Made by a program: the position numbers and the translations under genes
Shown: in pieces, positions 55,640 to 64,000 of the stretch
How the letters are laid out: every line of letters begins with the position of its first letter
Position numbering within the stretch: position 1 is the first letter of the stretch
DNA from: Sphaeramia orbicularis
Lineage: Eukaryota; Chordata; Actinopteri; Kurtiformes; Apogonidae
DNA: 64,000 nt
Direction: 5' to 3'
Assembly (NCBI RefSeq): GCF_902148855.1
Contig: NC_043978.1
Span: 47,978,133 to 48,042,132, forward strand
The notes under the pieces: generated by a model
Told to the model about the DNA's origin: nothing
Seen by the model: only the letters and a program-made list of their open reading frames with translations
Databases searched by the model: none

Positions 55640-55770
55640 AAGTAGTCAACATATACATTCCTTATGTGTAGCTGTCTCCCAACAGTTGTTTTGAATTTAG
55701 CACACTGAGTTGCTACATTAACTGAGTCCCACAAAAAGTCAGGACCAGACTGATGGTTTTCATCATATGA

Positions 55771-55971
55771 TGAGGGGTGTCCAATCCTGGTCCTCGAGGG
55801 CTGGTATCCTGCATGTTTAAGATGTCTCTCTTCCAACACATCTGATTCAACTGATAAGCCTATCATCAAGCTCTGCAGAAGCCTGATAACGACCATAAGG
55901 TGTACTGGGTGAGGGATACATCTAAAACATGCAGGATACCAGCCCTCGAGGACCAGGATTGGACACCCCTG
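55771..55971. mobile_element. Palindromic hAT MITE in a tRNA unit
   Basis: 201 bp with arms AGGGGTGTCCAATCCTGG and CCAGGATTGGACACCCCTG. A perfect 8-bp duplication TCATATGA lies at 55763-55770 and 55972-55979. The paralogous unit has the uninterrupted site near 57816-57825, which proves insertion. Related to 51274-51475. Confidence 0.95.
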
Positions 55972-56441
55972 TCATATGATGGCTTAAGCATCAGTTCCTC
56001 TTGTTTAACAGCATCCAGTCAGCAGGAAGACCAAGTGGCTCAGTGCTGGAGGCTTAAACTCACATAAACCTGCACATACCAGTAATCTGCCGTTTTGATT
56101 CTTCCTGGTAGTTTCTGAACGTCAACTGGACTGGTTTTGCTCTTTTGAATCCATTCTGTCTCTTATCCAACGGTCTTCATCAGTTTTACGTGCTGGTGGG
56201 GGAAAGCAGACTTCTAAACCTGAAGGGGGAGTGGTCTGTGGAAGTCGTTTTCATCATATGTTAATGACCCCGAGTGTTACAGTCGTAGAGGGGGTGGCCC
56301 TGGCTTTCAGTGTGGTTAGTGGGTGTTGTGTGTGGGTTTCTGGGTCATTGAGGGAGGGGGGGGTCGTTTGAGATAAAATCAAAACAAGTGCTTTGGAGTC
56401 GCACTGTTTACAGGTCCAAATTAGTTTGAAAACCATAGTGT

Positions 56442-56513
56442 GGGCTCGTCCAGGATTTGAACCCGGGACCTCTTGCACCCTAAGTGAGAATCATACCCCT
56501 AGACCAACGAGCC
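56442..56513 (-). tRNA. tRNA-Pro(AGG)-like
   Basis: 72 nt, minus strand. Acceptor GGCTCGT/ACGAGCC is perfect, the D arm is normal and the T arm folds with one G-T. The anticodon stem CTCAC/GCAAG has two mismatches around TTAGGGT (AGG), so function is doubtful. Confidence 0.6.
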
Positions 56514-56655
56514 TCCAGCTAACAATTTCCAAAACTGTCTTCCTCGGCTGAAGGACCATAGTGGGCAGTCAGAGCCTGGTTTTCACACCTGGATTTAGCT
56601 CCATAAGAAAAGCAGAGAAACAAAGAAAAAAGGCACAAAATTGCTAGCTTCTCTG

Positions 56656-56726
56656 TCCTTGTTAGTATAGGGACAAATATCTCCCCTATCACGTGGAAGC
56701 CCGGGGTTCAATTCCCCAACGGGGAG
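56656..56726 (+). pseudogene. tRNA-Asp-like with ATC anticodon
   Basis: 71 nt resembling tRNA-Asp. The anticodon loop is CTATCAC, so the first anticodon base is A where Asp has G. The D arm is altered (AGTATAGGGACAAAT) and one base is missing. T arm GGGGTTCAATTCCCC is intact. Probably a pseudogene, 142 bp after tRNA-Pro as in other units. Confidence 0.6.
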
Positions 56727-56769
56727 TTAAAGTCTTTTGTCTTGTTTATGATCAGGGATCAAGTCAAGT

Positions 56770-57490
56770 AATCCTGGTGGTATTCAGCACGCTGTTGGCT
56801 TTCAACCACCAGAAGAAACCACCTATTTGGACAACAAGCTGGAATGAATCCATCAAGTAGTACTTACAGAAGAATGTACTGACCTCAGCTTCATCACGTC
56901 TTCTACCTTTATGGACTTTGTGGCGCACAATGAGCCCATTTCCAAGCCTTTTGCAAACTGTCTTGGCAAAGTCAGTCAGTTTTGGCCTCCCAGATTTCAA
57001 CAAACCATTTGGATATAGCGGGAACATTGTGGAAACAAGGTTAGGAGAGTCAATGTGAATGTGGCACAACCCTGGACTTAAGTTTTTACTTGGGTCCAAG
57101 AGAGAGCCCGGACCAAGCCAGGAGGTAACATAAGTTTTATCGTCTGATGACCTGAATTCAACTGTTATGTAGCTGCATCCATGCAAACACCACAGGGGGG
57201 TTGAGGAATTGAGGCCCTAAACAATAGCCGACACATGGGCTGGAATCCCAAATCAGTCAAAATGTGATGGTTTACCGTTTCCAAACTGTCTGATTGGAAG
57301 GCCAACATATGTGTATATTGTCAATGTTTAAAGGGGAAGAAACCCGGTCATCTGTGGTCTCAAAAACTCACTGTGAGATCACAAGTATGTAATAGTGACC
57401 AGCTCCATGGGCCTATCTACTGGCTTAGAATGCCACCCTTATTTTTCAAGCGGGTGTTATGAATGAATCAACAAACGAATAAATGTTGCA
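56770..57490 (-). other. Extra 0.7 kb in unit 3, with exon-like frame
   Basis: Units 1 and 2 have about 195 bp between Asp and Val; here it is 893 bp. The added DNA holds a 140-codon minus-strand frame (57186-56764). Within it, 57152-56884 is bounded by an AG acceptor-like and a GAG|GTCAGT donor-like site. It includes SGRPKLTDFAKTVCKRLG and HKGRRRDEAE. I do not recognise the protein. It may be an unknown transposon gene or chance. Confidence 0.35.
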
Positions 57491-57619
57491 GATTCAAGAA
57501 CAAACAAAAATGGTGGAAGAGCCCACAACAAGCCAAGCCCAGGAGCTGTAACCTACGTATCGCTCCCTGTACAGTTTTGATGTATGCATGATGTTTGTGG
57601 GTTGGAAATGTGTGCTGCA

Positions 57620-57691
57620 GTTTCTGTAGTGTAGTGGTTATCACATTTGTCTAACACACAAAAAGTCCCCGGCTCGAAACCAGGCGGAAAC
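57620..57691 (+). tRNA. tRNA-Val(AAC)-like
   Basis: 72 nt, anticodon loop CTAACAC (AAC), acceptor GTTTCTG/CGGAAAC. The T arm has a C-A mismatch and the T loop starts C, changing the B box. D arm normal. Partly degraded relative to 55568-55639. Confidence 0.6.
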
Positions 57692-58282
57692 AGGTGGCCA
57701 GTTTTTGTTATGGGTAGCTGTCTCCCAAAAATTGCTTTGAATCCAGCACATTGAGTTGTTGCAATGACTGAACCCTCCAAAAAGTCTGGACCAGGACCTT
57801 CAAGCCCAAAGCTTTCATCATATGATGGCTTCAGCTTCACTTCCTCTTGTTTAACAGCATCCAGTCAGCAGGAAGACCAAGTGGCTCTGGAGGCTGAAAC
57901 TCACATAAACCTGCACATACCAGTAAGCTGCTGCTTTGATGCTTCCTGGTCATTTTCAAAGGTCAACCAGACTGGTTTTGCTCTTTTCAATACATTCTGT
58001 CTCTTATCCAACGGTCTTCATCAGTTTTACGTGCTGGTGGGGGAAAGCAGACTTCTAAACCTGAAGGGGGAGTGGCCTGTGGAAGTCCTTTTCACCATAT
58101 GTTAATGAGCTTAGTGTTACAGTCGTAGAGGGGGTGGCCCTGGCTTTCAGAGTTGATAGCAGGTGTTGTGTGTGTGTTTCTGGGTCTTTGAGGGAGGGAG
58201 CGGGTCATTTGAGACAAAATCCAAATAGGTGCTTTGCAGTTGCACTGTTTATAGGTCCAAATGTGCATGAAAGCCACAATGT

Positions 58283-58354
58283 GGGCTCGTCCGGGATTTG
58301 AACCCGGGACATTTTGCACCCTAAGCAAGAATCGTACCCCTAGACCAACGAGCC
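58283..58354 (-). tRNA. tRNA-Pro(AGG)
   Basis: 72 nt, minus strand. Acceptor GGCTCGT/ACGAGCC, D arm and T arm CCGGG-TTCAAAT-CCCGG are perfect. The anticodon stem has one terminal mismatch around TTAGGGT (AGG). It is the best Pro copy in the window. Confidence 0.75.
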
Positions 58355-58596
58355 TCTGACTACTGCTTTCTAAAGCTGTCTTCGGCAGCCAAAGGACGGT
58401 AGCGGGCAGGATTCTACATTAACTTTTTTGATCAGAATTTCGACTCGCCAATTTTTTTCCAGTGAAAAAAGAGATATTATGATGCCACTGAATGCATTTG
58501 TTCATTTTATCAACACTGTTGGCATGAAAAACACAGAGTACAATCAATACAACAAAATATACACAGAAAGTGCAAACATTTTGTTTCAAGTTTGGG

Positions 58597-58599
<3 letters not shown>

Positions 58600-58632
<33 letters not shown>

Positions 58633-58633
58633 C

Positions 58634-58691
<58 letters not shown>

Positions 58692-58724
58692 ATATCTATC
58701 TATCTATATCTATCTATCTATCTA
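58600..58724. repeat. (ATCT)n microsatellite
   Basis: About 30 ATCT units with a few interruptions. It is bordered on the left by a 105-bp module shared with 62955-63057 (reverse) and on the right by a hAT right end. Confidence 0.95.
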
Positions 58725-58726
58725 AT

Positions 58727-58786
58727 TCATCCCACAGGCCGGATTGGAACCTTCAGTGGGCCGCATTTGGCCCATGTTTGACACCC
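58727..58786 (+). mobile_element. hAT CAGGGGTGTCAAAC family, right end
   Basis: AGGCCGGATTGGAACC, GGGCCGCATTTGGCCC and CATGTTTGACACCCTG form the right terminal 60 bp. The microsatellite replaces the interior. Confidence 0.7.
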
Positions 58787-58804
58787 TGCTATAAAACATT
58801 GGAA

Positions 58805-58992
58805 CAGCACTTGCTAAAAAGTAAACACATGCAATAAAACAAGTGTTATAAGGTCATAAAGTGACAAAAAAAAAAAAAATCAATCATATTCGCACACTCA
58901 CACTTCTGTGTTTCATTTGTCAGGTCTTTATCTGTAATATCCAGTTCAGGAAACGGTCAATAAACAATGTACATCAACACACAAAGGGTTAA
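58805..58992 (+). mobile_element. Family D MITE, right half
   Basis: CAGCACTTGCTAAAAAG, ATAAGGTCATAAAGTGAC and AAAGGG-TTAA (58989-58992). It has the variant core of 16098-16454. Confidence 0.65.
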
Positions 58993-59112
58993 ATGTTATT
59001 TTGCACCTTCATTGGACTGAACATTACAATTAATTATCCAGGTTTTTTTATTGTTTGTTTCTTTATCCAGGTCTGTTTTTATACCTTTATGAATTTAATT
59101 AATTTCATTTTT

Positions 59113-59124
59113 TATCTATCATCT

Positions 59125-59223
<99 letters not shown>

Positions 59224-59224
59224 A
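59113..59224. repeat. (ATCT)n microsatellite
   Basis: About 27 ATCT units with ATT interruptions. The long Tyr-Leu-Ser-Ile open frame across it is an artefact. Confidence 0.95.
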
Positions 59225-59936
59225 ATCAAATGTCTTCTTCTTCACAGGTGCCACTGCTATCAGAATCTCAGCCACCCTCAGTTCCCTTTATTTCATGTTT
59301 GTGCAAAACTCAGGCCTGTGGGGGCGTCAACTGTCAGCACACAAAATTTTTCTTTTCATTTTTTCTTTGTGTACATGTGGCAATCCTTACAAAACCTGAC
59401 AAGATTTTCATTATCAAACACAAGCCATTCACGGCCCATCAGCCATTTAGCATTAAATTTTCTTTTCTTCGTCTCTCTGTCGATATCCATATCCTCCCTC
59501 CCCTGCTTCCTTCCTCTACTCACCCCCTGAAGTTTGTCCATGTCGGTTGGGACTCCCAACCACCGCCGTAGTTTAATCTTAACTTTTTGCTTTACTTTGC
59601 TGGCTAACTCTCTTCTCTTTCAGTCTATGCTCCCTTGCTCTGCTCGTTCTTCGATTTTTTCTGTTGGACGCTCTGTTTGTTTCCATTGTTTCTCGTGCTG
59701 GTTTCACTGCAAACTGCAAACATCATCACGTAGCATTACGGCACAGTGTTCATGGGAAATGTAGGAAGTACTGCCAGGGGGACAAATGAACGAGAACAGA
59801 GCCTGTTATATATCATACATGCACTGCCTCATGTATCACCAGCTAAACTGGCTAGTAAGTTTTTATTATCACCCACCAAAATGAATTTTAACCCGCATTT
59901 GGTGGGTTGGTGAGTGTTAATTTAGAACCCTGATTA
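59225..59936. other. No recognised feature
   Basis: Pyrimidine-rich DNA with short opposed frames and no domain recognised. Confidence 0.4.
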
Positions 59937-60145
59937 TAAGTAGATGGGGGAAAAAAGATTTTAAAAATTCATAAAAAATTTGAACTTTGACCTGCTGTTC
60001 CCAAAATGTAATCACATCTGTTCTCGGTAACTGGCAATCTATAAACCCAATGTGGTATGAATTCGAAGAATATTTTTGCTGCTAAAGTCTTAACAAACTG
60101 AACTAAAAACAATACCCCTTGCCTCCCCTTTAGGGGGGCGGGGTA
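59937..60145 (+). repeat. R1 repeat copy
   Basis: TTTGACCTGCTGTTCCC, GGCAATCTATAAACCCAA, TTTTTGCTGCTAAAG, ending in GGGGGGCGGGG. It corresponds to the middle and right part of R1. Confidence 0.6.
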
Positions 60146-60793
60146 ATAATGAATTAGATAATCTGTAAATGGCACAAAACAGATGGAATTTTTCTACACG
60201 TCTTAAAATATAAATGAAAGGAATTGATAAACGCTCATAATTCACTCAATTCTGTCACTACTTTACAGTTAAAACTCAATTTAAAGGTATTACAGCTGTT
60301 TTTGGAGCCTGTACAGATCCCCTACTTATGGCCTATGACTGTCATTATTTTTCGTGTATCCAATATCTATGGCTTTGTGTAAAACAGAGGCTGAATAATA
60401 GGAGGAGATAGTGAGTTGACAGCGGGGGGTGGTCAAAGACGTCTCTGTTAAATAGATGGTTAATTACCTGCAGCTACTCCTTCCCTCATTGGAGGATTTG
60501 CTCACTTGCTTCAGGGTACAAACTAGGAAACTCTAGCTCAGTCCAGCTAATTATGTCCTGTGGCACATGAAAAACAGGAATATTACAATCATATAAAAGT
60601 CTGTCCTAATCATTTTGTATTTTCCATGTATATTTTTCTATCAGAGGTTCATAGTGCTGCATTTTTCCACCATAGGGCATCATGGGTGTGATGGAGATTG
60701 TGTTTTAGGAGATTACCAAACAATATAAGGAATGATTGTTTAATTAATGAAAAAGCAAAAACAAAAATAATATTAAATATAAAAAAATACCAT
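60146..60793. other. No recognised feature
   Basis: No repeat termini or genes. A CAATATAAGGAATG stretch precedes the next MITE end. Confidence 0.4.
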
Positions 60794-60907
60794 TTAACCC
60801 ATAAAAACCAAGTGCTAAATGATTTTTCTTTGATTTTCAACCTTTCTTAAGTGATTATCATCACTGATTCTAATATTATGCTTGGTATTTTGCATATTTA
60901 AGTCAAA
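60794..60907 (-). mobile_element. Family C MITE end fragment
   Basis: CATTTAACCCATAAAAACC and AAGTGCTAAATGA repeat almost exactly at 61457-61490. Only about 110 bp is present before unrelated DNA. Confidence 0.7.
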
Positions 60908-61054
60908 ATTTGGTCACCATCTTTTAATGAATTTTGGTTGCCTTTCCTCTCTGGTATGGAGACAATTTGAATTTCTATGTCAAATGCTGAATACTGACCT
61001 ACTACTATCATTTATGTTACAGTGTGCATCACTATACTTATGCTTATGTTGCTA

Positions 61055-61128
61055 CCCCTATTAATTATTATTATTATTATTATATTGTTGTTGTTAATGT
61101 TATTACTTTTTACTATATATTATTATTA

Positions 61129-61161
<33 letters not shown>

Positions 61162-61165
61162 GTTG
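61055..61165. repeat. (ATT)n microsatellite
   Basis: Two ATT runs separated by a TTGTTGTTAATG segment. Simple sequence. Confidence 0.9.
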
Positions 61166-61329
61166 TGTTGTTTTATTCATTTATATTTAGAGTTTTATGT
61201 TTCTGGTCTGTTACTTTTGAGTGTGTTTAGTTGGTTTATTCCTTTAGAGGTGGGGGGTGAGAAGAGTGCACAAAGGAGAATTGCAAAATGTAAGACCTAG
61301 TATCACTAAGTTTGTACTGTATCTGGATG

Positions 61330-61374
61330 ATTTTCTTTTGTGAAATAAATAAATAAATAAATAAGAAAAAGCGC

Positions 61375-61412
<38 letters not shown>

Positions 61413-61450
61413 ATAATAATAATAAAATAAATAAATAATAATAATAATAA
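61330..61450. repeat. (ATAA)n and (AAT)n tracts
   Basis: AAATAAATAAAT followed by AAGCGCAATAATAATAAT. The GCGC word beside it hints at a LINE tail on the minus strand. Confidence 0.85.
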
Positions 61451-61458
61451 ACATACCA

Positions 61459-61966
61459 TTTAACCCATAAAAATCAAGTGCTAAATGAATTTTTCCTATT
61501 TTTAACCTTTCTTAGTGATTTACACCATTTCTTCTAATGTTATGCTCAGTACTTTGCATATTTAAATAAAAATTAGGTATTTTCCTACATTTAATTTCCT
61601 AATAATGTAGGTACCCCTAAAAGCTTGGATTAAAGTTGAGGGTTATTGTTATCAAAAATAGAGAAAACTGAAGAAAAAGTGACGATTGCAGTGAAGTCTA
61701 TCGTTAATTAAATATAATCCAAGTGTGTCCATTCACTGTCATTGATCCAACTCCATGGGTTTTACCGGTGAATCAATGTTGTAGAAGATGACGGTGTTTC
61801 CATGGTAACTATGGAGCCTCTGAACATCCAAATGGGTCATGTCTGATGACCATGAAAAGACGACAAACTGTATTTTACACCAATTATTTTCATGTATTGA
61901 TAGGATTAGTAGATAAACCAGTATTAAATATTTAGATCAGTAGACGTTTGGGTATTTATGGGTTAA
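61459..61966 (-). mobile_element. Family C MITE, whole
   Basis: TTAACCCATAAAAATCAAG to GGTATTTATGGG-TTAA (61963-61966), about 508 bp. Landmarks ATTGATCCAACTCCATGG and TCTGATGACCATGAAAAG present. Confidence 0.85.
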
Positions 61967-62218
61967 ACTCATCTCTGAGTCCAGGTTCCGTGGCCCAGCC
62001 AAGGAAATAAACATCCCTGAATCTCTTCTGTGTTTTACAGTGACATTGATTTCTTCACCGTCTCCTCTGTTGTTTACCACAAACCTGGGATCAAAATACA
62101 GGATGTATTTACCGCTTCACTGATAGATCCATACTTTAAAATTGCTACAATGTAAAGAAGACAGTTTTTGTCAAAGTCAAAATTTCTGCCAACAGTTGCT
62201 TCTTCCAGCCCCAGCCTA

Positions 62219-62262
<44 letters not shown>

Positions 62263-62880
62263 CCACAAGTTCAGCTAACATTAACACATCTGACAAAAGT
62301 TTCAAATAGTCGACACACTTTGACTTTTGTAAAACTCCTACAACTGAGTTCAGAAAAACTCACCAGAATACTTTGAGTTAAAGTAAGTAGAAGTCAGTGT
62401 ACATAATTACAATATGCAGCTGTCATGTTTTACTGTTATTACACTGATTATGGGGAACTTACTTCATTTATATCTTTTATAGTAACACAGGCATTTTGAT
62501 TGTTTTGTTTTTAGTCTGTTTTAAAGCAGATAAATATGAATATCACCATATAGACATGCACCACATTCAGTATCTGCATTTTACATGCAGACAGCGTGTT
62601 TTCATTATCAGTTGCCATGGTGAATCATTGTCTCTCAGCTTCACTGATGATGCTCAGCACCCAGAAAATAATTCCAAAGATTCACATTTATTGATCTGTT
62701 ATCATCAAGCTACACAGTAAAAGAGAAAAAGATGAAGACCCACCTCTTCTAGTTTTGCCTCATGGGACACAAGTTCAGATATAATGTAAAAGGCTGTTCA
62801 AGGTGAGAAACAAGTAAATTTATAATCCTCTTTGAGTTGTGTCACCACTTATACATATGAGTTTGTCAGGTTTAAGCCAT
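61967..62880. other. No recognised gene; (CA)n at 62221-62257
   Basis: A CA dinucleotide run of about 17 units lies within otherwise single-copy-looking DNA. No coding or RNA feature. Confidence 0.5.
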
Positions 62881-62897
62881 TAGATAGATAGATAGAT

Positions 62898-62960
<63 letters not shown>
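62881..62960. repeat. (AGAT)n microsatellite
   Basis: About 19 TAGA units with one interruption. The following 105 bp (ACCAAACTTGAAACTAAATG onward) are the reverse of 58494-58600. Confidence 0.95.
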
Positions 62961-63056
62961 CCAAACTTGAAACTAAATGTTTGCACTTTCTGTGTATATT
63001 TTGTTGTTATTGTACTTTGTGTTTTCATGCCAACAATGTTAATAAAATGAACATAA

Positions 63057-64000
63057 AAATATATAAAATAAGGTAATGAGTATATAAGTATACATTAAAA
63101 AACAGATCCGTCCTCACTGTAACTGTTGCTGTCACTGTCTTGTAATGTGTGTGGAAATGACCAAAAATAGTCACTTGACTGATGAAGGGTTAACCCTTTA
63201 AAGGGCACTCATAGAAATACAGTGAATTTCAGCCTTAGTGTGTTATTGGAGGACATAACAAGAATGTGTTACTTTTGTGAAATTTTTACAAAATGTTTTA
63301 TTGTTATGTAGAAAATCAAGGTCAGTGAAGTTACCATATTTGGTTCATTGCTCATAAGTGGCACAAAAAATAACAAAAACCCAAACAAAATTAAAAATAA
63401 ATATATAATAAGGTAATAAAGTATATACGTAAGTGTATATAAAAACAGACCCGTCCTCACTGTAACTGTTGCTATCACTGTCTTGTAATGTGTACATAAG
63501 TTACCAAAAATAGTCACTTGCCAGATAAAGGGTTAACCCTTACAGGACACTCATAGAAATACTGTGAATTTCAACTTTAGTGTGTTATTGGAGGACAAAA
63601 AGAATGTGTTACTTTTGTGAAATTTTAATAAAATGTTTTATTGTTATGTAGAAAATCAAGGTCAGTGAAGTACCATATTTGGTTCATTGCTCATAAGTGG
63701 CAAAAAAATACCAAAAAACAAAAGGAAAAAAATAAAAATAATAAAAATATATAATAAGGTAATAAAGTTTATAAGTATATATAAAAACAGACCTGTCCTC
63801 ACTGTAACTGTTGCTGTCACTGTCTTGTAATGTGTACATAAATTACCAAAACAGTTACTTGCCAGATAAAGGGTTAACCCTTTACAGGACACTCATAGTA
63901 ATACTGTGAATTTCAACTTTAGTGTGTTATTGGAGGACAACTAGAATGTGTTAGTTTTGTGAAATTTTAACAAAATGTTATTGTTATGTAGAAAATCAAG
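63057..64000 (+). mobile_element. Tandem array of family D MITEs
   Basis: A partial copy (63057-63193) is followed by whole units 63190-63536 and 63533-63877 and a partial one that runs off the window. Junction TTAAs at 63190, 63533 and 63874 are single, shared by both neighbours, each within a GGGTTAACCCTT word. The unit period is 343 then 341 bp. Units are closely alike, more so than dispersed D copies. Confidence 0.9.

Noticed and set aside
55465-57840. Minus-strand frames containing PPGFEPGT
   Set aside because: This motif is the complement of tRNA-Val T-arm and anticodon sequence, a well-known false protein signal.
58428-59571. 117- and 192-codon frames
   Set aside because: Most of their length is ATCT microsatellite; the flanks show no domain.
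63190-64000. CRISPR-like spaced repeats
   Set aside because: Units are about 342 bp with no short repeat and unique spacer pattern; this is a MITE array in a eukaryote.

Overview
This window looks like intergenic or deep-intronic DNA from a ray-finned fish, probably a percomorph teleost. I infer this from the repeat content: hAT, EnSpm/CACTA, PIF-Harbinger, Tc1/mariner and TTAA-flanked MITEs of fish type, L2-like LINE tails ending in microsatellites, and nuclear Pol III tRNA genes with internal A and B boxes. I found no convincing host protein-coding gene. The open frames are short and come from microsatellites, transposons, tRNA-gene complements or chance.

Layout. 1-6.5 kb: a 32-bp minisatellite, TTAA MITEs (one split by a solo LTR), two hAT elements and further MITE pieces. 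6.5-9 kb: mostly single-copy-looking DNA. 9-17 kb: a MITE split by a retroelement that itself carries a MITE, a three-level nest (hAT, then a TA-flanked element, then mariner), and several MITEs. 17-19.7 kb: trinucleotide tracts and one TIR element. 19.7-23 kb: a four-level nest (TTAA MITE, Harbinger, solo LTR, TTAA MITE). 23-27 kb: an element with a palindromic end motif, a LINE tail with (ATT)n, a hAT and a quieter stretch. 27.2-30.6 kb: two tandem units of tRNA-Pro(-), tRNA-Asp(+), tRNA-Val(+). 30.6-38.7 kb: closely packed MITE and Tc1 remnants. 38.7-42.1 kb: an EnSpm element holding an L2 fragment and a MITE that holds a LINE. 42.1-43.4 kb: quiet, CNE-like DNA. 43.4-55 kb: hAT (with a 13-N gap), Tigger-like, MITEs, a 700-bp (ATCC)n satellite, a long inverted repeat and hAT MITEs. 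55.4-58.4 kb: two more tRNA units. 58.4-64 kb: (ATCT)n tracts, MITEs and, at the edge, a tandem array of a TTAA MITE.

The main theme is transposon ecology. At least six MITE families share the TTAA target and a pyrimidine-rich 5' terminus (piggyBac-like by structure). I call them A to F. Members repeatedly abut each other through one shared TTAA, and family D has become a head-to-tail array. Insertions into tRNA units can be read exactly, because empty paralogous sites lie in the same window. Family letters and R1/R2 are labels used only here. No database search was possible, so superfamily calls rest on termini, target duplications and remembered family features.
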